From the NCBI RefSeq assembly GCF_036075115.1, contig NZ_CP107958.1:2232001-2296000 (forward strand): a stretch of 64,000 nucleotides of DNA, read 5' to 3'. The first letter of the stretch is position 1; every line of letters begins with the position of its first letter. Positions 29,776-38,161 of the stretch are shown here, one piece after another. The notes below the pieces were generated by a model, which did not search any database, was not told where the DNA came from, and saw only the letters and a program-made list of their open reading frames with translations. Origin of the DNA: Streptomyces sp. NBC_00377 (GTDB lineage Bacteria > Actinomycetota > Actinomycetes > Streptomycetales > Streptomycetaceae). A program made the position numbers and the translations under genes.

Positions 29776-32070
29776 ATGGTGGTTTTCCGGGACGACCGAG
29801 ATCCGGCTCCAGCCGGACGACGGCGGATTTCTGTTATCCGTGTCGCGCCGGAGCGTCTCCGATGTGTGCGCAGCCCTCTCCACACCTCAGCAGCGACCGC
29901 CGGCGCCCTCGCGAGCCTCGCCGCCCTCCTCGCTCTCGCTCCCCCGGCCCTGGCCGCCGGCGCCCGGGACGTCACCGCCGACGTCCTGGCGAACCGGGAC
30001 GTGACGCTCTCCGGCGACACCGTGGTCACCGTGCCCTCGGGGACGACGACCTACGACGGCGTGTTCCGGGGCCGCGGAACGCTCACCGTGCGCGGCGGCG
30101 GGACGCTCGTCCTGAGCAAGGACAGCGACTTCACGCTGCCCGTCGCGCGGCAGCGGCAGGTGGTGCGGACGCAAGGCGGCAACCATCCCTACACGACGGT
30201 CGCCCAGCCCGACCCGCCCGCGATCACCGTGGAGCGCGGCGCGACCCTCCAGTACGGCACCGGCGGAAGCACGGGCCTGATCGGGCACTTCCCCTACGCC
30301 ACCCCCGGCTACCGGCTGAACCAGCTCAACGTCCGCGTCGACGGCACGCTCAGACTGTCACTGACGCGCACCTTCAACATCGGCACGATCAGCGGCGCCG
30401 GTCTGGTCACCCAGCCCCGCAACATGTGGGGCACGCTCGACCTGGCGGGCAGCCACCCCTTCTCCGGGGTCATCGACAACGGCACCGGAATGGCGGTCGG
30501 GCGCCCCGAGTACCCGGTGTCGTTGCCCAACGCCCGGGCGATCCTCAACCAGGGCTCCTGGATCATCGACACACCCCTGAACCAGACGGTCACCCTGCGG
30601 CAGGACTTCTACCAGCGGGAGTACGGCAGCGACGTCAACGTGCACACCCGGCCCGGCAGCAAGGTCGTCCTCACCGGGCAGTACAGCTACAGCGACCGGG
30701 GCGGCGACACCGACCCCTCGCTCAGCAACCCGGACCTCAACTGGCGTCCCGTCGCCCACCGTTCGAACAAACGCGGCACCAACATCGAGGGCGCCGACGT
30801 GCGGTGGGGCGACGGCACCACGCACAGGATCTTCATGCCGGGCACCGAGGACACCGTGTACATCAACCTGCACGAGGCCAGTGGACGGCGGTCCCGGCTG
30901 ACGTTCGACTACGACGGACCGGTCACCCTGGGCGCCCCGATCGGCGGCGGCAGGTACCACGACACGCTGGCCGCGCCGGGCGCGGGCGACGTCGTCATCG
31001 CCGGGACCGAGGGCAACGACGTCACCTTCGCGGCCGCGCAGGACTACGACGGTTCGACCACCGTGGAGAAGGGGGCCGTCCTGCGGCTGGGTTCGGCACA
31101 GGGAGACGGCTCCTTGCTGACCGGCACCGACCGGCGCCGGATCGTGAACGACGGCACCCTCGTCGTGCGCAACACGAAGACCGCGATCTCCCTGTCCCGG
31201 CTCGGCGGCAGCGGCTCACTCGTCCAGTCCGGAGCGGCGACGACGACCCTCACGGGGTCCGCGGTGACGTACACCGGGACGACGACGGTCCAGCGGGGAA
31301 CCCTCGCGCTCAGGGACGGGGCGACCCTCGCCAACAGCAGGGCGGTCCGGCTGACATCGGCGGGAGCGCGACTGGACACCGGCGGCCCGGCGCTGCGGGT
31401 GACGAGCGCGCTCAGCGGCAAGGGAGCCGTGCACGGATCCGTCATCAACGAGGGCGTGGTCGCGGGCGCGCTGACCGTGACCGGCGCCTACACGCAGAAC
31501 GACAAGGGGCAACTGGTGCTCGGTGACACCCCTCTGAAGGTGGGCGGCAAGGTCGCCCTGGCCGGCGCGCTCGACCTGTCCGCGGCGGGCAGGACCGCCG
31601 GGACCGGTGCCGGCACCGCTGCCACCTCCGCCTCCGGCGAGGCCTCCGCCACCGCCACCGCCACCGCCACCGCCACCGCCACCAACGGAAAGCAGCCCGT
31701 CCGGGAGATCACCGTCCTGAACCACACGGGTGACACCCCCACGACCGGCGCCTTCGACGGCCTGCGCGAGGGAGCCGAGGTGCGTCTGGCGGACACGACG
31801 TACCGGATCACCTACAAGGGCGGTGACGGCAATGACGTCGTCCTCACCGCGACGGCCGCGAGCCCTTCGGGGAACGCGCCCGCACGGGCCTCGTCGGGCG
31901 CGGTGACGGCGCGGACGCGCAGCGCGGGGGCGGCCGCGAGCGGCGCGTTCGGCTGGTGGCCGTACGTCCTGGCGGCCGGTCTGCTCGGCGGGCTGCTGAT
32001 TCCGGCGTCCAGGCGCACGCGGGGCGGTGGAGGCCGCCGGGGCGGACGGCACTCGGCGTCCGGGCGCTGA
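29776..32070 (+). CDS. Secreted protein with autotransporter-associated beta-strand repeats and C-terminal TM anchor
   Basis: Up to 764 residues. The ATG at 29776 gives a 31-residue Arg-rich lead before a clear signal peptide (LASLAALLALAPPALAA); the GTG at 29866, with GGAG upstream, gives a cleaner N-terminus and may be the real start. The body is beta-helical, with repeat units of the autotransporter-associated type (YDGSTTVEKGAVLRLG, YTGTTTVQRGTLALRDG). A Thr/Ala run coded by six GCCACC repeats follows near residue 625. A hydrophobic segment (WWPYVLAAGLLGGLLIP) and an Arg-rich tail end the protein, so it is probably anchored with the helix facing outwards. Function unknown. A polysaccharide-binding or pectin-adhesion role is suggested only by the operator-like palindrome and the pectin neighbourhood. 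Confidence 0.72.
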   Translation: MVVFRDDRDPAPAGRRRISVIRVAPERLRCVRSPLHTSAATAGALASLAALLALAPPALAAGARDVTADVLANRDVTLSGDTVVTVPSGTTTYDGVFRGRGTLTVRGGGTLVLSKDSDFTLPVARQRQVVRTQGGNHPYTTVAQPDPPAITVERGATLQYGTGGSTGLIGHFPYATPGYRLNQLNVRVDGTLRLSLTRTFNIGTISGAGLVTQPRNMWGTLDLAGSHPFSGVIDNGTGMAVGRPEYPVSLPNARAILNQGSWIIDTPLNQTVTLRQDFYQREYGSDVNVHTRPGSKVVLTGQYSYSDRGGDTDPSLSNPDLNWRPVAHRSNKRGTNIEGADVRWGDGTTHRIFMPGTEDTVYINLHEASGRRSRLTFDYDGPVTLGAPIGGGRYHDTLAAPGAGDVVIAGTEGNDVTFAAAQDYDGSTTVEKGAVLRLGSAQGDGSLLTGTDRRRIVNDGTLVVRNTKTAISLSRLGGSGSLVQSGAATTTLTGSAVTYTGTTTVQRGTLALRDGATLANSRAVRLTSAGARLDTGGPALRVTSALSGKGAVHGSVINEGVVAGALTVTGAYTQNDKGQLVLGDTPLKVGGKVALAGALDLSAAGRTAGTGAGTAATSASGEASATATATATATATNGKQPVREITVLNHTGDTPTTGAFDGLREGAEVRLADTTYRITYKGGDGNDVVLTATAASPSGNAPARASSGAVTARTRSAGAAASGAFGWWPYVLAAGLLGGLLIPASRRTRGGGGRRGGRHSASGR
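31648..31683 (+). repeat. GCCACC hexanucleotide repeat, six copies
   Basis: Six exact GCCACC units inside the beta-strand-repeat protein gene, encoding an Ala-Thr run. Slippage here keeps frame because the unit is a multiple of three. Confidence 0.9.
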
Positions 32071-32084
32071 GCCGTCGTGCGACC

Positions 32085-32126
32085 CGCCCCCGGCGATGCG
32101 TGCCTTGCAGCACCCCGCCGGGGGCG
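32085..32126 (+). terminator. 11-bp-stem hairpin after surface-protein gene
   Basis: CGCCCCCGGCG (32085-32095) pairs perfectly with CGCCGGGGGCG (32116-32126) over a 20-base loop, 15 bases past the stop codon. Confidence 0.6.
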
Positions 32127-32221
32127 CACCCCCTGTGCGCGTCCGCGTCCCGTGCCGCGGTCATCGTGTTCAGCCAACGGACGGATACGGCTGTCCGCCG
32201 CCCTTCGACTAGCCTCGTGTC

Positions 32222-33163
32222 ATGACCAGCGACACCCCTGCTCCCCTCGCCGAGACCTCCCTCGCCGCGGCCCTCGCCGCCGGAGCCGTCGTCCTCGACG
32301 GCGGTATGTCCAACCAGCTGGAGTCCGCCGGACACGACCTGAGCGACGAGCTGTGGTCGGCGCGGCTGCTGGCCGAACGGCCCGAGGCCATCACCCAGGC
32401 GCACCTGACCTATTTCGAGGCGGGCGCGGACGTTTCGATCACCGCCAGCTACCAGGCCACGTTCGAGGGCTTCGCCAAGCGCGGCATCGACCACGCCGAG
32501 GCCGCCCGGCTGCTCTCGCTGAGCGTGGAACTGGCCCGGCGGGCGGCCCGGCAGGCCCGGGAGGGGGGCATCACCCGCTCCCTGTGGGTCGCCGCGTCGG
32601 TGGGGCCGTACGGGGCTATGCTCGCCGACGGCTCTGAGTACCGGGGCCGCTACGGGCTGAGTGTCGAGGAGCTCGAACGTTTCCACCGCCCCCGGCTGGA
32701 GGTCCTGGCCGCCGCCGCGCCCGACGTGCTGGCGCTGGAGACGGTGCCCGACGCCGACGAGGCCGAGGCGCTGCTGCGCGCGGTGCGCGGGCTCGGTGTG
32801 CCGGCCTGGCTGTCGTACTCGATCGCCGGTGACCGTACGCGCGCCGGGCAGCCGTTGGACGAGGCGTTCGCCCTGGCCGCCGACGCGGACGAGGTGATCG
32901 CGGTGGGGGTGAACTGCTGCGCCCCGGAAGACGTCGAAGCCGCCGTGGCGACCGCGGTCCGGGTGACGGGCAAGCCGGTCGTCGTCTACCCGAACAGCGG
33001 CGAGGCCTGGGACGCGCAGGCCCGCGCCTGGCGTGGCCGGTCCACGTTCACCACCGAACAGGTGCTGGGCTGGCGGGAGTCGGGAGCGCGGTTGATCGGC
33101 GGCTGCTGCCGCGTCGGCCCGAACGCGGTCACGTCGATCGCCCGAACCCTGACCTCCGCGTAG
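32222..33163 (+). CDS. mmuM: Homocysteine S-methyltransferase
   Basis: A 313-residue cytosolic enzyme of the cobalamin-independent MmuM type, which methylates homocysteine to methionine with S-methylmethionine or SAM. Zinc ligands are visible as NCC (VGVNCCAPED) and GGCCR (RLIGGCCRVGP). The N-terminus has VVLDGGMSNQLE, and the barrel strands include DVSITASYQAT and VLALETVPDADE. S-methylmethionine is a plant metabolite, in keeping with the neighbouring plant-cell-wall genes. Length is typical (~310). Confidence 0.92.
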   Translation: MTSDTPAPLAETSLAAALAAGAVVLDGGMSNQLESAGHDLSDELWSARLLAERPEAITQAHLTYFEAGADVSITASYQATFEGFAKRGIDHAEAARLLSLSVELARRAARQAREGGITRSLWVAASVGPYGAMLADGSEYRGRYGLSVEELERFHRPRLEVLAAAAPDVLALETVPDADEAEALLRAVRGLGVPAWLSYSIAGDRTRAGQPLDEAFALAADADEVIAVGVNCCAPEDVEAAVATAVRVTGKPVVVYPNSGEAWDAQARAWRGRSTFTTEQVLGWRESGARLIGGCCRVGPNAVTSIARTLTSA

Positions 33164-33198
33164 CCCTCCACCCGGCCGCGGGGCCCGCCCCGGCCCTG

Positions 33199-33720
33199 GC
33201 TGCCGTGCCGGCCTCCGGTGCCCGTCCCCGCCCTCGCTGCCGCCCCGGCCCCGGGTGCTCGTCCCGGCCCCACACGCCCGTCCGAGCCCAAGGCGCCGTC
33301 CCGGCCCCACACGCCCGCCGCGGCCGCCGGAAGTGCCCTCGCGGCCTCGGGCGCCGTCCCCGTCCGGGGCGCCTGTCCCGGCCTCGGGACCCGCTCCCGC
33401 CCTCGCTGCCGTGGCGGCCCCGGGTACTCATCCCGGCCCAAGGCGCCCGTCCCGGACGCCAGAAGTGCCCTCGCGGCCTCGGGCGCCGTCCCCGTCCGGG
33501 GCGCCTGTCCCGGCCTCGGGACCCGCTCCCGCCCTCGCTGCCGTGGCGACCCCGGGTACTCATCCCGGCCCAAGGCGCCCGTCCCGGACGCCAGAAGTGC
33601 CCTCGCGGCGTCGGGCGCCGTCCCCGTCCGGGGCGCCGTCCCCGTCCGGGGCGCCGTCCCCGTCCGGGGCGCCGTCCCCGTCCGCGGTGCCTGTCCCGGC
33701 CTCGGGCGCCTCTCCGTTCA
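33199..33720. repeat. 132-bp tandem repeat and 18-bp repeat array
   Basis: Two adjacent 132-bp units, 33331-33462 and 33463-33594, differ at a single base; diverged copies flank them (33199-33330 and the start of a third at 33595). The third copy breaks down into four 18-bp units, GCGCCGTCCCCGTCCGGG, at 33615-33686. Both periods are multiples of three, so all frames stay open, but no frame reads like a protein and no start/RBS is convincing. The array fills the mmuM-carboxylesterase gap (33164-33829). Its near-identity argues for recent duplication. Confidence 0.85.
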
Positions 33721-33829
33721 CGGTGTGCTGCCCCGGCCTCCCGACGCGGCCGGGCGGCCGACGTGGCGCGGGCGCGATCAACCGCCCGGCCGACGGCGAG
33801 GTGGCCGCGGGCCCGCGTTTCGCGTCGGC

Positions 33830-35509
33830 TCAGGGTTCCCTCACTCCCCCGGCCCGGCGCAGCCGGCGTACCGCCGATCTCAGCTCCGTGGCGCGCGGGG
33901 CCCTGCCGGGCGGCGGGCCGGAGGGCGCCGTCGTCTCGGCGACGGGCTCTCCGGGTGGCCCGGCCGCCGCCTCGGCCGCCCAGAGGGCCAGCTCACGGTC
34001 CCGCGGACCGTACGCGGTGTACGACACACCGCCGGCCGAGGACCGGCCGCCGTCCTCCTCGTGCCGCTCGCTGTCGGCCGCGCCGAAGATCCGCACCGGA
34101 TGCGCCGCGCCCCAGTGCTCCCAGCCGGGGTCTCCCGTGGCCACGAACCGGGTCCACGCCCCGTGCATCGCGTCGGCGAGTTCCTGCGGCGCACCGCCCC
34201 CGGCGAGCTTCGCGGACTCGGCCGTCTCACCGGTGTCGAAGACGAAGCCCAGCTCGAGGGCGTGGCAGGCGCCCAGTCCTGGCCTGCGCGAGGGCCAGGC
34301 GAACTCGTACACGTAGGACGACCCGGGGCGTGCCTCGGCCAGCTGGCGCAGGGGGCGGCGCAGCAGGCTGTCGGTGACCATCTGGCCGACGATCTCGGCC
34401 GTGCCGGTCCCGGGGTGCAGGGTGCGGTATCCGCGCGGCACCTCGTGGCCGCAGCGGCAGCGTGCCATCGCGCCGGCCAGGGCGACGGGTCCCATCCGGT
34501 CGACGCGCTCCATCAGCCCGCCCGGGACCAGCCACAGCCGGTACTCGTCCCGGGTCCACCCGAGGAGCAGGTCGACTCCGGCGGCCGCGTCCCCGTCGAC
34601 GAGGGCCCGGAGCGGGTCGCGCGGTACGAGGTCGCCGTCGACGACGATGCCGAAGGCGGGTCCGCCCAGGACCGGGCTGCTGAGCCTGCCGACCTCGGCC
34701 TGGGTGCGCAGCAGCACGTCCCGGTCGACGGCGGCGAAGGCCTCGGCGGTGGCGGGGATCCTCAGCCGGTTCGCCATGCGGCGCACCATGCGCCGGACCT
34801 TGTCCCGCTCGAGGGCCTCCGGCGGTCCGCTCTGGAGGACGGCCCGGCGGAACAGCCCCTGTGCCTGCGGGGCGGCGATCAGGACTCCCGCGCTGATCGC
34901 TCCGGCGGACTGTCCCGCCAGGGTGACCTTGTCGGGGTCGCCCCCGAAGGCCGCGATCGAGTTGTGGACCCATTCCAGTGCCGCGAGCTGGTCACGCAGA
35001 CCGGGGTTGGCGGGGGCGTCCGGGAAGAGTCCGTACCCCTCCACCCCCAGCCGGTAGTTGATCGAGACGAAGACGATGCCGTCGCGGGCGAAGTTCCGCC
35101 CGTCGTACACCGGCACGGCAGAGGAGCCCCTGGTCAGGGCGCCGCCGTGCAGCCACACGAGGACGGGAAGCCGAGCGGCCGGGCCGGGCTCGGGCGTCCA
35201 GACGTTGAGGTTGAGACAGTCGTCGCCCGCGACCACGGGGTCGGACAGGTACCGGGCGAAGGCCTCGGAGTACGGCGGTTTCGGCGGCGTCGGACCGAAG
35301 GCGCCCGCGTCGCGTACGCCCTCCCAGGGCTCGGGGGGCACGGGCGGACGGAATCTGCGGGCCCCGAAGGGGGGCGCCGCGTACGGGATCCCGCGGAAGG
35401 CCGCGACGCCGTTCTCGTACCTCCCGCGCACGGCCCCGTACGGGGTCGGAACGACGGGGTCGGGGTCCGCCGGAGCCTCGCCCCCGGTGTCCGCACGGTC
35501 CGCTGTCAT
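33830..35509 (-). CDS. Type-B carboxylesterase/lipase family protein
   Basis: A 559-residue alpha/beta-hydrolase of the COesterase family. Oxyanion-hole HGGALTRG, catalytic Ser201 in the elbow GQSAGA, the Glu region in LLLGWTRDEYRLW, and a His in GACHALELGFVF follow the family order. Substrate unknown: ester drugs, feruloyl or acetyl esters are all possible. No signal peptide is evident from the ATG at 35509, so it is probably cytosolic. It is divergent from the LacI regulator gene across ~340 bases that carry the LacI-type operator, so it may belong to the same regulon. The last ~40 residues are Pro/Arg-rich. Confidence 0.88.
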   Translation of the reverse strand: MTADRADTGGEAPADPDPVVPTPYGAVRGRYENGVAAFRGIPYAAPPFGARRFRPPVPPEPWEGVRDAGAFGPTPPKPPYSEAFARYLSDPVVAGDDCLNLNVWTPEPGPAARLPVLVWLHGGALTRGSSAVPVYDGRNFARDGIVFVSINYRLGVEGYGLFPDAPANPGLRDQLAALEWVHNSIAAFGGDPDKVTLAGQSAGAISAGVLIAAPQAQGLFRRAVLQSGPPEALERDKVRRMVRRMANRLRIPATAEAFAAVDRDVLLRTQAEVGRLSSPVLGGPAFGIVVDGDLVPRDPLRALVDGDAAAGVDLLLGWTRDEYRLWLVPGGLMERVDRMGPVALAGAMARCRCGHEVPRGYRTLHPGTGTAEIVGQMVTDSLLRRPLRQLAEARPGSSYVYEFAWPSRRPGLGACHALELGFVFDTGETAESAKLAGGGAPQELADAMHGAWTRFVATGDPGWEHWGAAHPVRIFGAADSERHEEDGGRSSAGGVSYTAYGPRDRELALWAAEAAAGPPGEPVAETTAPSGPPPGRAPRATELRSAVRRLRRAGGVREP

Positions 35510-35848
35510 CTGCCCACCAGCCCTTCGCCGCGCTTCCGCACCGGTATGACCAGAGCACCACACCCACGCTCGGTATTCCGGCGCAGGGGCCTGCGGAGGG
35601 GCTGTTCGGCCTACTCGGGGGCTGCCGGCGTCGAGCCGGTCGTGGCCGCCGCTCGTGGAGCCGCGGCCGGTGTCCACCGCCCGGTCCTGGGCTGTCAAGA
35701 TCCCGTGTTTTCCGGAGTCTTCACGTCACGGCCGGGCACCCCTAGGATAGCAAGCGCTTTCTGTGAGCCGCCTGTTCCCGGACCGGCTCCGTAAGGGCGC
35801 TGGTCGAGCTTTCGCTGGCCCTCGGGCGGGCCGGAGAGGTGGTTCCCG
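35510..35848. other. Divergent control region between carboxylesterase and LacI genes
   Basis: No gene seen. It should contain promoters for both divergent genes and holds the operator candidate at 35750-35762. Confidence 0.5.
35750..35762. promoter_or_regulatory. LacI-type operator candidate GCAAGCGCTTTCT upstream of lacI-family gene
   Basis: Exactly the same 13-mer as at 24845-24857, 87 bases upstream of the LacI-family start. Consistent with autoregulation and control of the divergent carboxylesterase. Confidence 0.65.
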
Positions 35849-36910
35849 ATGGTGCGCACGGCGAGTGCGGGTGCGGGCGTGACGGGTGGGCCGACCCTTG
35901 CGGTCGTGGCCCGGGAGGCGGGCGTGTCCGTGCCGACCGCCTCCAAGGTGGTCAACGGCAGGGAGGACGTCGCCCCCGAGACCAGACGCCGGGTGACCGA
36001 GGCCCTGGACCGGCTGGGCTATGTCCGCAGACCGCGCTTCGACGCGAGCAGGCCGCCGAGGCTGATCGACCTCGTCGTGCACTCGCTGGACAGCTCCTGG
36101 TCGGGCGCTGTGCTGCACGGGGTGGAGGAGGCGGCCCACGACGCGGGCCTGGACGTGGTCGTCTCGGCCGCCCTGTCCCGCAGCCGCGTCGACCGTCCGC
36201 AGCGCGGCTGGCTGGACAGGCTGACGGCGCGCGGTTCGTCCGGGGTGCTGTTCAACCTGGCCGAGTTGACGGGTTCCCAGTACGCCTGGCTGGAGCAGCA
36301 ACGCACCCCGTTCGTGATGATCGACCCGGTGGTCGAGCCCCCGCCGGGGGTGGTGTCGGTGGGCGCGGCGAACTGGCAGGGCGGAGTGACGGCGACCGAA
36401 CACCTGCTGGCGCTCGGTCATGAACGCATCGCCGTGATCGCCGGCCCGCGCCGCAGGATGTGCAGCGGCGCCCGGGTCGCCGGCTACCGCTCGGCCCTCG
36501 CCTCGGCAGGACTCGCGCCACGCCCCGAGTACCTGCGCGACGGCGACTTCGACGAGTCCGTGGCCCATCGGCGCACGCACGAACTGCTCGACCTGCCCGA
36601 GCCGCCGACGGCCGTCTTCGTATGCTCCGACCGCATGGCCCTCGGGGTGTGCCTGGCCCTCGCCGAACGGGGGTTGGAGGTCCCCCGGGACATCAGCGTG
36701 GTCGGGTTCGACGACCTGCCGGAGGCCCGGTGGACCACCCCCGCTCTCACCACCGTGCGCCAGCCGCTCGCGGAGATGGCCGCCACCGGGTTACGGCTGC
36801 TGCTGCGGATGATGGACGGCGAGCACCCGGAGGGAACCCGGACCGAGCTGTCGACGCGACTCGTGGAGCGGGCGAGTACGGCTCCGCCGCGCCGGCCGCC
36901 GGGGACGTGA
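35849..36910 (+). CDS. LacI family transcriptional regulator, candidate pectin-regulon repressor
   Basis: A 353-residue regulator with an N-terminal HTH (LAVVAREAGVSVPTASKVVNG) and hinge helix (RRRVTEALDRLGYV). A periplasmic-binding-protein-fold effector domain follows (IDLVVHSLDSSWSGAVLHGVE; LLALGHERIAVIAGP; VFVCSDRMALGVCLAL; GFDDLPEARWTTPALTTVRQP). The operator-like 13-mer upstream of its own gene recurs upstream of the rhamnogalacturonan esterase 11 kb away, so I infer it represses pectin-degradation genes until a pectic sugar binds. The stop codon lies inside a terminator hairpin. The effector itself cannot be deduced. Confidence 0.9.
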   Translation: MVRTASAGAGVTGGPTLAVVAREAGVSVPTASKVVNGREDVAPETRRRVTEALDRLGYVRRPRFDASRPPRLIDLVVHSLDSSWSGAVLHGVEEAAHDAGLDVVVSAALSRSRVDRPQRGWLDRLTARGSSGVLFNLAELTGSQYAWLEQQRTPFVMIDPVVEPPPGVVSVGAANWQGGVTATEHLLALGHERIAVIAGPRRRMCSGARVAGYRSALASAGLAPRPEYLRDGDFDESVAHRRTHELLDLPEPPTAVFVCSDRMALGVCLALAERGLEVPRDISVVGFDDLPEARWTTPALTTVRQPLAEMAATGLRLLLRMMDGEHPEGTRTELSTRLVERASTAPPRRPPGT

Positions 36911-36941
36911 TCACGGCCGCCTCCCGGCCCCGTGATCACGT
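36905..36941 (+). terminator. 12-bp-stem terminator overlapping the lacI-family stop codon
   Basis: ACGTGATCACGG (36905-36916) pairs perfectly with CCGTGATCACGT (36930-36941) across 13 bases. The stem includes the TGA stop at 36908-36910. Confidence 0.75.
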
Positions 36942-37043
36942 CCGGCATCCCGGGCCGCCCCGGCGGCGTGGGCGGCACGGGGCCGGGGCGGCCGGCCGCC
37001 TCAGCCGTCGCGCGCGGCCCCGGTCCTCGCCCCGGCCCTCGCC

Positions 37044-37301
37044 TCAGTCCTCCCCGCGGTCCGGGCCGCCGACCAGTGCCTCCATCATGTCGACGGCGCT
37101 TCCGTCGTGGTCGCTGCCCGCCGTGCCGCTGCTGCCCTGCTGGACGTTGGCCGCCCGGTCGACCTCGAGGATCGAGTCGGCATGCGAGTTGTCGACGACG
37201 GTGATCAGGCTCCCCTCGGCGACCGCCGGTGCCGTGGCGGCGCCCAGCAGGGCGGCGGCCAGGACCGTCGCCGCTCGGAGCCGGCGCGGGACCGGACTCA
37301 C
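37044..37301 (-). CDS. Small secreted peptide coupled to ICL/PEP-mutase-family gene
   Basis: An 85-residue protein starting at a GTG that overlaps the stop of the upstream enzyme gene by 4 bases (GTGA). Residues 1-28 are a clear Sec signal peptide (basic VPRRLRAA, hydrophobic LAAALLGAATAPAVA). The predicted mature peptide is ~57 residues, acidic, Gly/Ser/Asp-rich and Cys-free (ITVVDNSHADSILEVD, then ANVQQGSSGTAGSDHDG). I do not recognise a family. Its tight coupling to a metabolic enzyme is unusual for an exported peptide; a signalling or cell-surface role is conceivable but unsupported. Confidence 0.65.
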   Translation of the reverse strand: MSPVPRRLRAATVLAAALLGAATAPAVAEGSLITVVDNSHADSILEVDRAANVQQGSSGTAGSDHDGSAVDMMEALVGGPDRGED

Positions 37302-38161
37302 GCGTTCACGCTCTCGGGTGCGGTGCGCAGGCGCGCGATGTTGCGCTCCAGCAGTTCGGTCGAGGCCCGCACGCCGATGCCGCTCGCCGTGTCGACCTCG
37401 GGCAGCCGGCCGTCGGTCCGCTTGAGGTCGGTGAGCGCGGAGTCCATCGCCGCGTGGGCGGCGAAGAGACACGGCGTGCTGTAGATCGCGACGTTCACGC
37501 CCAGGTCGGACAGCTCGCCCAGGGAGAGCCTCGGCGACTTGCCGCCGGCGATCTGGTTGAACAGCAGCGGCTTGTCCCCCGCCACGTCCCTGATCCGGCG
37601 GATCCAGTCCACGGTGCGGACTCCGTCGACCAGGATCACGTCCGCGTCCGTCGCGGCCAGCGTCCTGGCCCGCCGCAGGATGTCGTGCTCGTCGGTGGCG
37701 TCCGTGCGGGCGACCACGACCAGGTCGCGCCGGGTGGCCAGCACCATCTCCAGCTTCACCAGGTACTCGTCGAGCGGCAGGACCTGCTTGCCGTCGGCGT
37801 GCCCGCACCGTCGCGGCCGCTTCTGGTCCTCCAGGATCACGCCCGAGGCCCCGATCCGTTCCAGGGCCTCCACCACATGACAGGCGACCTCCGGATCGAC
37901 GTAACCGTCGTCGATGTCCACCAGCAGGTGCTGCCGCGGGAACGCGCCCCGCAGTCGCTGGACGAACGCCAGCATGTCCGGCCAGGCGATGAAACCGATG
38001 TCCGGCAGTCCGTAGTGCGAAGCCGCGAAGCCGAAGCCCGAGACGAACATCCCGTCGTAGTGCTCCGCCGCGATCGACGCCGAGTACATGTCGTACACGC
38101 CGATCAACGGGGTCGTTCCGGGTCCGGCGATCTGCTCCCGCAGCTTGTTCCCGTAAGTCAC
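37298..38161 (-). CDS. Isocitrate lyase/PEP mutase superfamily enzyme
   Basis: A 287-residue TIM-barrel enzyme. The start is the GTG at 38161, with GGAGGAGC upstream. The Mg-binding acidic cluster VDIDDGYVD and the flexible loop EDQKRPRRCGHADGK are visible. RRCGH mirrors the KKCGH catalytic loop of isocitrate and methylisocitrate lyases, and its Cys is the expected acid. PEP mutases lack it, so a C-C lyase on a 2-hydroxy/oxo dicarboxylate is more likely than phosphonate synthesis. No phosphonate genes are nearby. It is coupled to the small secreted peptide gene downstream. Confidence 0.85.
   Translation of the reverse strand: MTYGNKLREQIAGPGTTPLIGVYDMYSASIAAEHYDGMFVSGFGFAASHYGLPDIGFIAWPDMLAFVQRLRGAFPRQHLLVDIDDGYVDPEVACHVVEALERIGASGVILEDQKRPRRCGHADGKQVLPLDEYLVKLEMVLATRRDLVVVARTDATDEHDILRRARTLAATDADVILVDGVRTVDWIRRIRDVAGDKPLLFNQIAGGKSPRLSLGELSDLGVNVAIYSTPCLFAAHAAMDSALTDLKRTDGRLPEVDTASGIGVRASTELLERNIARLRTAPESVNA

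Noticed and set aside
32986..33573. Repeat-rich minus-strand frame through the 132-bp array as a possible repeat protein
   Set aside because: All frames stay open because the period is a multiple of three; composition is Gly/Arg/Pro/Ala without hydrophobic or secondary structure pattern, and no ribosome site precedes it.
33331..33686. Possible CRISPR array from regular repeats
   Set aside because: Tandem units abut with no unique spacers, and there are no cas genes.
37298..38161. Phosphonate biosynthesis locus suggested by PEP-mutase similarity
   Set aside because: No phosphonopyruvate decarboxylase or other phosphonate genes nearby, and the RRCGH loop fits the lyase branch better.
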